Positions 31,257-38,260 of a stretch of DNA of 38,260 nucleotides are shown one piece after another (positions within the stretch are counted from its first letter, which is position 1; the number at the start of each line of letters is the position of its first letter). The stretch spans positions 1 to 38,260 of the forward strand of contig NZ_NCJT01000009.1 in assembly GCF_002282565.1 (NCBI RefSeq), read 5' to 3'. The stretch is from Hyphomonas sp. 34-62-18 (GTDB lineage Bacteria; Pseudomonadota; Alphaproteobacteria; Caulobacterales; Hyphomonadaceae). The notes under the pieces are model-generated. The model saw nothing but the letters and a program-made list of their open reading frames with translations, was not told the DNA's origin and made no database searches. The translations under genes were made by a program, and so were the position numbers.

Positions 31257-31413
31257 CTGACGGTATCGCCTGACGGTATACAAATTGTCTCATCCTGCCT
31301 AAGGTCAAAATACCGTCAGCCCATTTTGGCGGCCTGACGGTATTTTTTCGGCGTAACACGTTGAAAAACAAGCGTTTCATTGTCGAAAATAGGCCATTTT
31401 GGCCTGACGGTAA
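31257..31413. repeat. Five copies of a CTGACGGTA element upstream of the integrase
   Basis: CTGACGGTA occurs in direct orientation at 31257, 31270, 31334 and 31404, and inverted (TACCGTCAG) at 31311-31319; all but the 31404 copy extend to a tenth matching base (T). The copies at 31334 and 31404 are each preceded by CCATTTTGG (31321-31329 and 31394-31402), making a longer composite repeat that differs by a 3-nt indel. Small repeated sites in this position suggest arm-type integrase or excisionase binding sites, or operators of the integrase promoter. Confidence 0.75.
31307..31348 (+). terminator. Hairpin with T-run (terminator-like) formed by two CTGACGGTA copies
   Basis: The inverted and direct repeat copies pair as a perfect 13-bp stem (31307-31319 with 31334-31346) around a 14-nt loop, and the right arm runs into six T residues (31343-31348). 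This has the form of a factor-independent terminator reading rightward, 165 bp behind guaA, and the A-run on the left would let it act in both directions. Alternatively it is only a by-product of protein-binding repeats. Confidence 0.5.
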
Positions 31414-31436
31414 AATTGGTGGGTAGGAGGCGCAGC

Positions 31437-32696
31437 ATGCTGACCGATATTGCAATCAAGTCGTTGAAATCAAAGGATAAACCCTACAAGGTCGCAGACA
31501 GGGACGGTCTCTATGTGTCCGTCGCGCCGACGGGCACCAAGACTTTCCGCTACGATTACCGTGTGAACGGGCGCCGGGAGACGCTGACCATCGGGCGTTA
31601 TGGCAAGTACGGGATCACGCTGGCGGCTGCGCGCGAGAAGCTGATCGATGCGAAGAAGCTCGTGGATGCGGGTGTCTCACCCGCTAAGGAAAAGAAGCGT
31701 GCCAAGGCCAAAGCGAAATCCGACGGGACGTTCGGGGAGCTTGCTCAGCGCTGGCTCGCTGAGAGCGAGATGTCGGACTCGACCCGCGACATGCGTCGTC
31801 ACATTGTCGATCGTGACCTGATCCCGGCGCTGGGCAATTACACCTTGCGCGAAGTGACGAGCGAGGATGTCCGTCAGCTCTGCGACAAGATCAAGAAGCG
31901 GGGCGCGCCTTCAACGGCTCTCCACGCCCGCGAGTTCATCAAGCTCATCTACGCCTTCGCCACCCTGCACGGCATCCGCGTCGAGAATCCCGCCGATGAG
32001 GTCGATCCCCGTTCGATCGCGCGTGTCCGGCCCCGCGACCGCTCCCTGACGCCACTGGAGATCCGGATCCTCTATCGTGTCCTTGAAGAGATCACTGCCA
32101 ATCCGACGCTGAAGCTTGGCGTGAAATTCATCCTGCTGACGATGAAGCGCAAGACCGAGGTCGCCCATGCGACCTGGGATGAGGTCAGCTTCCAGGACGC
32201 GGTCTGGACCATCCCGAAGAAGCGGATGAAGACGGGCCTCGATCACAATGTCTATCTGTCGAACCAGGCGCTCGATATTCTGGTGGCGCTGAAAACCTGC
32301 GCAGGCGGATCGAAATACGTCTTCCCGTCGCGCTACGACACATTCCGCCCGATTTCGAACGCGACCTTCAACCGGATCACCGACAGCGCCCACAAGCTGG
32401 CGAGCGAGATGGAACTGCCGCTTGAGCCCTTCACGGTTCACGACCTTCGGCGCACGGGCTCGACGCTCCTCAATGAGCTTGGCTTCAATCGCGACTGGAT
32501 CGAAAAGAGTCTCGCCCATGAGGACCGGCGCTCATCGCGCGGGGTCTACAACAAGGCGGAATATGCCGACCAGCGCCGCCACATGATGCAGGAATGGGCC
32601 AACATGATCGACGCCTGGGCCGCTGGCGAAAGCCGCAAGCCGAACATCATCCCGGAGAGCATGGCGGTGTACGCTGCTGATCCGAGGGTGGGTTGA
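31437..32696 (+). CDS. Tyrosine-type site-specific integrase (DUF4102/P4-like)
   Basis: This integrase probably inserted the element at guaA. I place the start at ATG 31437, six nt after a perfect AGGAGG, giving 419 residues; an in-frame TTG at 31380 would translate through the repeat region. The N-terminal arm-binding DUF4102-type domain (about 1-85) includes D-x-x-G-L-Y-V-S-V and T-I-G-R-Y. A SAM-like core-binding domain follows (about 95-190). Catalytic residues are Arg238 (K-R-K-T-E-V), probable Lys265, His335 and Arg338 (H-D-L-R-R), His361 (L-A-H-E) and the nucleophile Tyr371 (G-V-Y-N-K). All are present, so the enzyme looks functional. It converges on the defence operon with 73 bp between stops. 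Confidence 0.93.
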   Translation: MLTDIAIKSLKSKDKPYKVADRDGLYVSVAPTGTKTFRYDYRVNGRRETLTIGRYGKYGITLAAAREKLIDAKKLVDAGVSPAKEKKRAKAKAKSDGTFGELAQRWLAESEMSDSTRDMRRHIVDRDLIPALGNYTLREVTSEDVRQLCDKIKKRGAPSTALHAREFIKLIYAFATLHGIRVENPADEVDPRSIARVRPRDRSLTPLEIRILYRVLEEITANPTLKLGVKFILLTMKRKTEVAHATWDEVSFQDAVWTIPKKRMKTGLDHNVYLSNQALDILVALKTCAGGSKYVFPSRYDTFRPISNATFNRITDSAHKLASEMELPLEPFTVHDLRRTGSTLLNELGFNRDWIEKSLAHEDRRSSRGVYNKAEYADQRRHMMQEWANMIDAWAAGESRKPNIIPESMAVYAADPRVG

Positions 32697-32769
32697 AGGT
32701 TGCTAGAGTTCAGAAAGCTCTTCTTCGATTTGCATCCAACTCTATCTCCATTCGAAAATAGTACAAACG

Positions 32770-34074
32770 CTATGAGTATTGCGAGTTAACTTGTGCCGTC
32801 TCAGCGATCTTGCAGCATTCTGAATAGATCATATCAAGAACCGCCGCGACGCCCGACATGTCGTAACCCTTAATCGAGGCGGCGTGCTTCAAAAACGTCT
32901 TGGTGTACGCTCCCTTGTTCAAAAGCTCGCCCTGATAAACATCCAGTTCCTTGTTATAGGAGGTCCACGCCACCTCCGCCGGCGCCGTCGCCTCCGCCGT
33001 CAGGTCGAGATAACATTCAATCGCGACCGCCCTACCGTTTATGTCTGCTGCGCCGACGCCCTCGGGACCGCGCGTCCGGAATTTGCGAAAGCGTTCCATT
33101 TCCGGAAGCGTCGCAGTCCGCATGTTCTCCGGCAAGCTCAGCGCGGAAATTCGTTTATGGGCGCTTACCCCTTCCGCGTCATTGTCGAGCAGAAACAGGG
33201 TCTGATTGTGAACGTCGATTTTGGCGAGCCCTTGGGCAAACCGCACGAGATTGCCGGCGCCGGAAAATGGATGTCCCTCGCTCACATCGATAAAGCGGAA
33301 GAAATCGGCGATCTCCGGACGTAACAAGTCGATCGCATGCCGTATAATATGAATATCCGAGCTGCCTTCGGTCGAAATCAAGAATGTCTGGGTGCGCCGT
33401 GCTTCGGGCACGAATTCCGATACGTTCGCCCATCCATTAGAAACGAGCGGTCCGTAACGCCATTCAAGATTACAGTCGAGATTGCGCTCATTCTCAGCAA
33501 GCAGCCTGAGAATGTTGTAGGGATTCAAAAACCCGATCAGCGATCCGAAATAGCTTCGTTCGGAATATCCATCGACGTCGTACGACGAAACGCTCGGCAC
33601 GCGCCCGACGGCCGAGTCATCCGCATGTCGGTCATTCAACCGTTTCTCCCAATCTGCATGGAGATCGTCATCATATGAATCGCTGAGATCGCGGACTGAG
33701 AATTTCGTCGCAAATGCCAGAAACTCCTCGAATGCCATCAATTCCAGCGGCAAGTCTATCTCAATCCCGTCCCCCTGAAAAATCCGACGCTCCTCGATGC
33801 TTTCCCTTGCGACCCGTTCATAATCCGCCTTTACGACTGCAAGCGTATGGCCCAACAATTCCAGGCGCGGCAAGGCAGACCGCAGGGTGCGGATGAAAGT
33901 CATATCCATCAGCACTTGATCTGGGTCATCGTCCTCAGATGGATCGTCATCTTCATCGTCCGGGACGCACCGCTGGTCTGCGCTCTGAAAGAGAAAGCCA
34001 TGATCCATGCCACGATGGTTCTTGCTCCAGGCGACGCTCATCCCGCCAATGTCTAGGCTGATTTCAGTACCCAC
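32770..34074 (-). CDS. HEPN/Toprim-associated domain protein (putative defence nuclease)
   Basis: The 434-residue protein starts at a GTG 21 nt after the preceding gene, with a weak GGGAAG ribosome site. The N-terminus (about 1-35) with S-K-N-H-R-G-M-D-H-G and the L-R-L-L-A-E-N segment at 189-195 match the HEPN/Toprim N-terminal domain. An acidic run is at 38-52. From residue 229 a Toprim fold is visible: Glu236 in S-T-E-G-S-S-D, Asp297 and Asp299 in L-L-D-N-D-A-E-G, and Glu353 in A-I-E-C-Y-L, giving the usual metal-binding set. R-L-N-D-R-H at 145-150 has the spacing of a HEPN Rx4H motif, but whether it is that motif is unclear. The family is predicted to act in antiviral defence; no activity is established. 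It is the last gene of the four-gene unit. Confidence 0.82.
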   Translation of the reverse strand: MGTEISLDIGGMSVAWSKNHRGMDHGFLFQSADQRCVPDDEDDDPSEDDDPDQVLMDMTFIRTLRSALPRLELLGHTLAVVKADYERVARESIEERRIFQGDGIEIDLPLELMAFEEFLAFATKFSVRDLSDSYDDDLHADWEKRLNDRHADDSAVGRVPSVSSYDVDGYSERSYFGSLIGFLNPYNILRLLAENERNLDCNLEWRYGPLVSNGWANVSEFVPEARRTQTFLISTEGSSDIHIIRHAIDLLRPEIADFFRFIDVSEGHPFSGAGNLVRFAQGLAKIDVHNQTLFLLDNDAEGVSAHKRISALSLPENMRTATLPEMERFRKFRTRGPEGVGAADINGRAVAIECYLDLTAEATAPAEVAWTSYNKELDVYQGELLNKGAYTKTFLKHAASIKGYDMSGVAAVLDMIYSECCKIAETAQVNSQYS

Positions 34075-34095
34075 CGCTGCTTCCCGTCATTATCG

Positions 34096-35595
34096 TCATG
34101 TCTTCTTATTGTGCCGCAGTTTGTCGAGAAGGCGCGCGATCGACGTCATCCAGGAGACGTCGCTTCCCGCCGCAGCCGCGAACAGGAGCAGAAGCGGCGC
34201 ATTCGCCGTCAGGAAGGAGACAAGCCCGTTTATCGCTCCCGCGCCAGCCGCTATCGCCACCACGCCGGGCGCACTCGCCGCTATTGCGCCGCCGATGATC
34301 GCGCCGACGGCGATGCCGCCGACCGAGCCGATCTGTTTCAAAAGGCCCGAAATCAGATTTCCGAACGTAGAAACCCCGATCTGGTTGGATCGCTCCGGGT
34401 GGGGACCTGCGCCGATGTCATGGGCGGTGTCCGTCAGATATGCGCCGACTTCGGGCGAGAAGACGTCCGGCCGCAGCGTGACCGCAGCCGCGATCTGCTC
34501 GGCCGCCGCCTTCAGCGCTTTCGTTTCTTCAGGAGTGCGCTGATAGGCTGCCGCATTCTCGACGAGCTGACGACCCTCTTCCTGCGACATGATGAATGTC
34601 GCGTGCAGATCGAGGACGGTATTGAGCGTCAGGTCTGTCTCGGCCGTAAAGGACGGCAACTCATCCGCTTCGATCCGGACACGAACCGTCGTCGCCGCAT
34701 TTTCGAGCCGGACGCCACGACCATAAAGCTGTGAGAGCGAGACTGGATCGTCGGCAAGAGCGGCTGCATATCTTTCAGCCGATGCTAGCAGCTCGGTATG
34801 AGCGTTGGTTCCCGCCAGAGAGTGAACCAGGTCAGCGGCGGCTGTACGCAGCTCGTCCACAACGCCATCGTCTTTCGCCAGCTTGTGACGATCCGGCGGC
34901 GGCGCCATGTGGATGAGACCGTCCTCGCCCATCCTGAAGACCGGATCGGCGTCCGGTTCCGGCAATTGCACGATAAGCCCGTTCAGATCTGCGAGGATCG
35001 CGCTCAGTTCCTCCTCGCCAGGCGGTTCGTCCGCATCATCGGGCCGTTCCAGATCGTCATAATCCTCCCGCCCCGGAACAGGCGACCAGTCCGTCCCGTC
35101 CGTTTCGATTTGATCGATTGCGGCTTCAAGAATGTCTTCCGGTTCATCTGAGAAATTATCAGAGAGAACGTCCCGCGCATCATAGGGTCCGCCATGAATC
35201 CACTGATAACCTCCCTCAGCGGATATATGGGGAAGCCGGTGCGCTGGATCTTCATAGTGCTCGAAGAACCATTCAACGAGTGCGTCGATCCGCGACTGAC
35301 GATCATCGTCATCGTCTGGAGGTCCGGTGCCCAGCCCATAGTCGATATTCTCAAGCAGCTCATGGGCGCCGACATCCGTCTCCCGGTCATTTTCGGCGCC
35401 CACAGGGTATTCCCACAAATACCAGACAAGCTGGCCAAGCTGAGGATGGTGCACGACAGCCGAATAGGTCGTCTCCGGTCCCATGCTGCGCTCTTCGCCT
35501 TCGCTGGCGTCAAAAACGAGCTCGTCGGCGTCGATCTCATGAACCTCGCCGGTTTCCGCGTGTCGGATGCGCGCCTTTCCTCTTACAAAGACCAT
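34096..35595 (-). CDS. Protein of unknown function with EGGYQWIHGGPYDA motif and glycine-zipper membrane C-terminus
   Basis: I do not recognise a named family with known function. The 499-residue product has no cysteine and four visible parts. Residues 1-85 are beta-rich, with W-Y-L-W-E-Y-P-V-G near 58-66. Residues 100-172 contain E-W-F-F-E-H-Y-E-D-P-A-H and E-G-G-Y-Q-W-I-H-G-G-P-Y-D-A (127-140), a combination I recall from many uncharacterised bacterial proteins. Residues 235-400 are mostly helical. Residues 422-477 hold two or three hydrophobic segments, the first a glycine-zipper type (G427, G431, G435), followed by a basic tail K-L-R-H-N-K-K. The first 200 residues are strongly acidic. 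It begins 11 nt after the Argonaute stop behind a GGGGGAG ribosome site and is followed 21 nt later by the HEPN/Toprim gene. A membrane effector or anchor is a guess. Confidence 0.7.
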   Translation of the reverse strand: MVFVRGKARIRHAETGEVHEIDADELVFDASEGEERSMGPETTYSAVVHHPQLGQLVWYLWEYPVGAENDRETDVGAHELLENIDYGLGTGPPDDDDDRQSRIDALVEWFFEHYEDPAHRLPHISAEGGYQWIHGGPYDARDVLSDNFSDEPEDILEAAIDQIETDGTDWSPVPGREDYDDLERPDDADEPPGEEELSAILADLNGLIVQLPEPDADPVFRMGEDGLIHMAPPPDRHKLAKDDGVVDELRTAAADLVHSLAGTNAHTELLASAERYAAALADDPVSLSQLYGRGVRLENAATTVRVRIEADELPSFTAETDLTLNTVLDLHATFIMSQEEGRQLVENAAAYQRTPEETKALKAAAEQIAAAVTLRPDVFSPEVGAYLTDTAHDIGAGPHPERSNQIGVSTFGNLISGLLKQIGSVGGIAVGAIIGGAIAASAPGVVAIAAGAGAINGLVSFLTANAPLLLLFAAAAGSDVSWMTSIARLLDKLRHNKKT

Positions 35596-35606
35596 TCGCT
35601 CCCCCG

Positions 35607-37160
35607 TCAGATGTAGAATTTAAACGGTTGCTTCCCGCCGCCCTTGGCGCTGCCCATGACGAGAACGTCGCCCACCTTGTTTGCGAACCGGATGGTGACG
35701 GGCAACCCATCGGAATAATTGCAGGCGTTATAGTTGATCTTAGTGAGCGCCAGGATGTCGGACAGCACTGTTTCGAGGTCCGGCCGTTCGCCGGACGATC
35801 TCAGCACCGTGACGTTCAGGGGGTTCGGCGTCTCCGGACCGATATAGGTGTCGAGCCGCGGCGCATAGCCCGACGTCCAGAGAAAGGCGTTGTTGCCGTC
35901 GAGGATCATCGCCGTCCCGCGCAAGGTCGGATATTTGCCGTCCCGGAAAAGCTTCACCTGGCCGGTTGTCGTCTTAATCCGCACGCCAACAATATTGGTT
36001 CCGGCCGGCGCCGCTTCTTCGAACGCTTCCCATTCCTCCCTTGAGAAGCCGGCGCGGCCGTGGATGAACAGTTCCTTCGGCGGTCCACCGAACTTCTCCT
36101 CATATGTCTCCAGCACTTTCCCGATGAGGTCGTTGGCGGCGGCCTTCTTCAGGTGAAACTCGCCGTCTTCGGTCTGCCAGGGACCGTTCGCCCCGCGAAA
36201 CACGATCCCGTCGCCTTCCGACAGGAACATCTGCGCGGCGCAGCAGGCATGGTCGTTCTTGTCATTGGGAAGATTCTTGAAAACAAGACCGACATAACAG
36301 ACCCCATCGCGCATTCCCGCGATCTTCCAGGGCGGCTCGGCCTGCGTTTTGTAATAGAGCCCCGTCGCGAGATTCCAGGCGATGGTCGCGGCGTCCTGAA
36401 TGCCCCGTATCGGATAGCCGTGCTTGTTGGTGAAAGCATCCGGCGCCAGCGTCGTTTCCCGAACGAGCTGAGACGTATAGCCGAGCTTCAAGAGCTTCGC
36501 TTTTGCCTGCCGATGAAAATCCGGTACATCGTCGAAAATGTCCTCTTGCGTAAGATCGAGGACGTCCTCCAGCAACGGCAGGCTGCTCCGCTGCTTTTGC
36601 CGCTTCACGTATTCGCCGGGGGATAAAGTCACGCCGCTGCGGCGCGCCTGACGTGTGCAGCGCGCATAGATGATCTCCGGCAGGACAAACATCCAGACAT
36701 CTGGCCGGCGCTCTTCATTGTCATCATGATGGCGGACGCGGTCGAGGAAGATCTCGACGGTTTGCGCAACCGCCTCATGGTGATTTTCCAAAGCGGTCGT
36801 CGTTTCGATCCTGTCGGCGCTGACCTCATATTCGATGAAATCGTCCGCATCAAAACTCACCCCGAAGGCCGCGGGCATTCCTGGAAAGTTGCTGAGATGG
36901 AGACGATGCTCCTTGTCCGTCTTTTTCGGCGGCGGCACGAGCACATCGCCGAGCGCAGCGCGCGCCCAGTTCCGGAAATAGCCCAGTCCCTCTTTTGTAC
37001 CGATGACGCCAATCGTGATGACCTTGTTGCGGTCATCCGCCTTGTGCGGGCCGTAGAGGAAAAGACCGTCCTTCGGGTGATCCGTCGACTGGCCGAGCCC
37101 GAAGGCAAGTCCGGGTTCGGGCAGATGAATGAGTTTCGGAGTGGCGATGTTGAATTTCAT
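35607..37160 (-). CDS. Short prokaryotic Argonaute (MID-PIWI, catalytically inactive), SPARTA type
   Basis: In SPARTA systems this protein binds a guide RNA and target DNA, and its partner TIR-APAZ subunit then degrades NAD(P). The 517-residue length suits short pAgos. An N-terminal segment has D-G-L-F-L-Y-G-P and G-V-I-G-T-K-E-G (51-58). The MID domain (about 155-280) has V-L-P-E-I-I-Y and L-V-R-E-T-T-L. The PIWI domain has G-V-C-Y-V-G-L-V-F, A-C-C-A-A-Q-M-F-L, L-T-K-I-N-Y-N-A-C and the C-terminal F-K-F-Y-I. The DEDX slicer tetrad is broken: no Asp in Y-V-G-L-V (289-293), and His367 in I-H-G-R where slicers have Asp. The start overlaps the upstream APAZ gene by 4 nt (ATGA). The segments agree closely with my memory of the characterised Maribacter SPARTA Argonaute. 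Confidence 0.93.
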   Translation of the reverse strand: MKFNIATPKLIHLPEPGLAFGLGQSTDHPKDGLFLYGPHKADDRNKVITIGVIGTKEGLGYFRNWARAALGDVLVPPPKKTDKEHRLHLSNFPGMPAAFGVSFDADDFIEYEVSADRIETTTALENHHEAVAQTVEIFLDRVRHHDDNEERRPDVWMFVLPEIIYARCTRQARRSGVTLSPGEYVKRQKQRSSLPLLEDVLDLTQEDIFDDVPDFHRQAKAKLLKLGYTSQLVRETTLAPDAFTNKHGYPIRGIQDAATIAWNLATGLYYKTQAEPPWKIAGMRDGVCYVGLVFKNLPNDKNDHACCAAQMFLSEGDGIVFRGANGPWQTEDGEFHLKKAAANDLIGKVLETYEEKFGGPPKELFIHGRAGFSREEWEAFEEAAPAGTNIVGVRIKTTTGQVKLFRDGKYPTLRGTAMILDGNNAFLWTSGYAPRLDTYIGPETPNPLNVTVLRSSGERPDLETVLSDILALTKINYNACNYSDGLPVTIRFANKVGDVLVMGSAKGGGKQPFKFYI

Positions 37161-38260
37161 TCCGGCGCCCCCCCATCTTCCGACGGCTCGCCGTCTTCAG
37201 GGTCGAAGTCGCCGGCGAGCGTCGAGGGATCGGCCTCCTCCGCGTCCTCATCATCATCGACGATCGGCGTCGTCACGGGCGAGATCATCTGGATAGGCAT
37301 AACATCGAGCACGAGATCACCACCTGCCCCGACAGGGAGCGAGATGTAAGGATCGTCTCCCGCCATCAGCTCCAGAAACGCCATCATGCGGCCGTGCCAG
37401 GCTTTGTTCCGCCAGCCCTTGCAGTCGCTCCGCCGATGGCGGTGCTGCTTCTCCTTGTCGTCGATGACATCGCCCTGTCGGTCTTCTTCGCCTTCGGCAT
37501 TCTCCTTGAGATCCGAAAACAGAACCCGCGCTTTAAGCCTGAAATGAGGAAACGGATAAAAATTGGGAACCGCGCTGACCCCGTAGGACCAGACCCGCCC
37601 CCTCGCGACATTGCGCAAAACAGACCGGCGCTTGCCCTCCTTGGGTCCCCACGGGATACGCTCATTGATCCGCACCTGTTCGGCTGCAGCGTGATGCCCG
37701 AGCCCGCTCGCCCATTCATACTCCTGAAACCCCATCGCCGAGAGACGCCGCTCCCATGCCTGACGGAAGAGCGCGACGAGAACGTTGCTCGCTTCACGGC
37801 GCTTGATGTCGAGTTCGGACCAGCCCTTTTCCATGAAGGCCGAAAGGCGGATCGTCGAAATCGTCTTGATCGGTCCAAACCCGTCGAAATGCTCGGCCAT
37901 TTCCAGCGAGGAGGCGAAGGTGATGAAACCGGAAAGATGGGGATAGGTCGGAAAGGCAAAGCTCTTCGCCCGCTTTTTCAGCTTATCGCGATCGCATGGT
38001 CCAGTCGGGGCTACATAGGCGATCTCGTCCGGCGCGCTTTCAATTGCGACCCAGTTGGTGGTAAGTGTCTCGTCGCAGCGTTCCAGCTTGATTTCGTTGC
38101 GCCGACGGTGTTGCTCCCATTGCGGCTGAACAACAGGCTCTTTCAGCTTTGGGACATTCTGCTTTTCAAGTGTCTCCAACAATTCTGCGAGACCATTTGC
38201 ATAGTTCGTTTCGAAATTGAGATATTGCAGCTCCCCCATGCCGAAGACTTTTTTGAAGCG
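37157..38260 (-). CDS. TIR-APAZ effector subunit of SPARTA (C-terminal part; 5' end off-window)
   Basis: The frame is open to the window edge (seven codons before the ATG at 38239, reading R-F-K-K-V-F-G), so this is the 3' part of a longer gene. The first visible residues, with N-G-L-A-E-L-L-E-T-L-E-K-Q-N-V-P-K, correspond to the last helix of the TIR domain and the linker of the characterised Maribacter TIR-APAZ, as I recall it. The rest is the APAZ domain: S-F-A-F-P-T, V-W-S-Y-G-V-S-A and W-R-N-K-A-W-H-G-R-M-M-A-F-L, then an acidic tail of about 35 residues as in known SPARTA subunits. APAZ replaces the missing N/PAZ half of the short Argonaute and holds the TIR NADase in check. The TIR catalytic part is outside the window, so a SIR2 or other effector is not formally excluded. 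Confidence 0.85.
   Translation of the reverse strand, partial: RFKKVFGMGELQYLNFETNYANGLAELLETLEKQNVPKLKEPVVQPQWEQHRRRNEIKLERCDETLTTNWVAIESAPDEIAYVAPTGPCDRDKLKKRAKSFAFPTYPHLSGFITFASSLEMAEHFDGFGPIKTISTIRLSAFMEKGWSELDIKRREASNVLVALFRQAWERRLSAMGFQEYEWASGLGHHAAAEQVRINERIPWGPKEGKRRSVLRNVARGRVWSYGVSAVPNFYPFPHFRLKARVLFSDLKENAEGEEDRQGDVIDDKEKQHRHRRSDCKGWRNKAWHGRMMAFLELMAGDDPYISLPVGAGGDLVLDVMPIQMISPVTTPIVDDDEDAEEADPSTLAGDFDPEDGEPSEDGGAPE

Larger units (their letters stand above)
31143..38260. mobile_element. Integrative genomic island inserted at guaA (right end off-window)
   Basis: Directly behind guaA the conserved housekeeping genes stop. A 294-bp non-coding segment with repeats is followed by a tyrosine integrase and then by a convergent block of defence-type genes. 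Integrase next to an intact target gene, cargo with antiviral functions and unrelated flanking content are the usual signs of an integrative element or defence island. Only the left part is visible. No transfer or replication genes are seen, so whether it is mobile on its own is unknown. Confidence 0.72.

Noticed and set aside
31257..31413. CRISPR array
   Set aside because: The repeats are only 9-10 bp, one is inverted, spacers are irregular, and no cas genes are present.
31234..31455. Small leftward open frame upstream of the integrase
   Set aside because: It spans the repeat cluster and the integrase ribosome site, lacks a good ribosome site of its own and shows no recognisable domain.
32697..32769. 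Bidirectional terminator between the integrase and the HEPN/Toprim gene
   Set aside because: Only a 4-bp AGAG/CTCT pairing is visible, with no T-run; too weak to call.
37157..38260. SIR2-APAZ effector instead of TIR-APAZ
   Set aside because: The linker segment ending E-K-Q-N-V-P-K, the acidic C-terminal tail and the 517-residue partner Argonaute fit the TIR-APAZ (SPARTA) type better. Only sequence beyond the right edge can settle it.

Overview
The window reads as a chromosomal segment of a GC-rich alphaproteobacterium, most likely of the Hyphomonas/Caulobacterales type. Three things support this: the gene set and order (lpxB, gltA, gltX, comEC, lexA, trpCDGE, ppiD, tpiA, secG, pyrG), a perfect GTTC-N7-GTTC SOS operator in front of lexA, and an alphaproteobacterial ECF-sigma-like promoter in front of a photolyase/cyclopropane-fatty-acid operon. 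No rRNA, tRNA or CRISPR array was found.

Region 1 (1-31142) is core genome. From left to right it holds the end-truncated lpxB; a leftward gltX-gltA pair; rightward comEC converging on leftward lexA; a leftward unit ppiD-trpE-trpG-trpD-trpC whose first four genes are joined by 4-nt start/stop overlaps; rightward tpiA-secG-pyrG (glycolysis, protein export, CTP synthesis); a leftward stress operon phrB - FAD oxidoreductase - DUF1365 - cfa, again joined by 4-nt overlaps; rightward hldE; leftward hspQ; rightward ppx-rlmE, a GFA-fold protein and guaB; a leftward GNAT acetyltransferase; rightward rsmB; a leftward Asp/Asn beta-hydroxylase; and rightward guaA.

Region 2 (31143-38260, running off the right edge) is accessory DNA inserted directly behind guaA. 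It starts with a 294-bp AT-richer non-coding segment holding an 8-bp inverted repeat with a 7-bp spacer and five copies of a CTGACGGTA element. A DUF4102-type tyrosine integrase gene follows at once. Converging on the integrase is a tightly packed leftward four-gene unit: the APAZ-bearing C-terminal part of a TIR-APAZ protein (its N-terminus is off-window), a catalytically dead short prokaryotic Argonaute, a 499-residue protein of unknown function with a glycine-rich membrane-spanning C-terminus, and a HEPN/Toprim-associated protein.

The first two genes match the SPARTA defence system (short pAgo plus TIR-APAZ, which depletes NAD(P) when guide RNA meets invader DNA). The two downstream genes, 11 and 21 nt apart from their neighbours, are not part of the described two-gene SPARTA system. 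They make this the most interesting part of the window: either an extended SPARTA module or a second defence system fused to its transcript.
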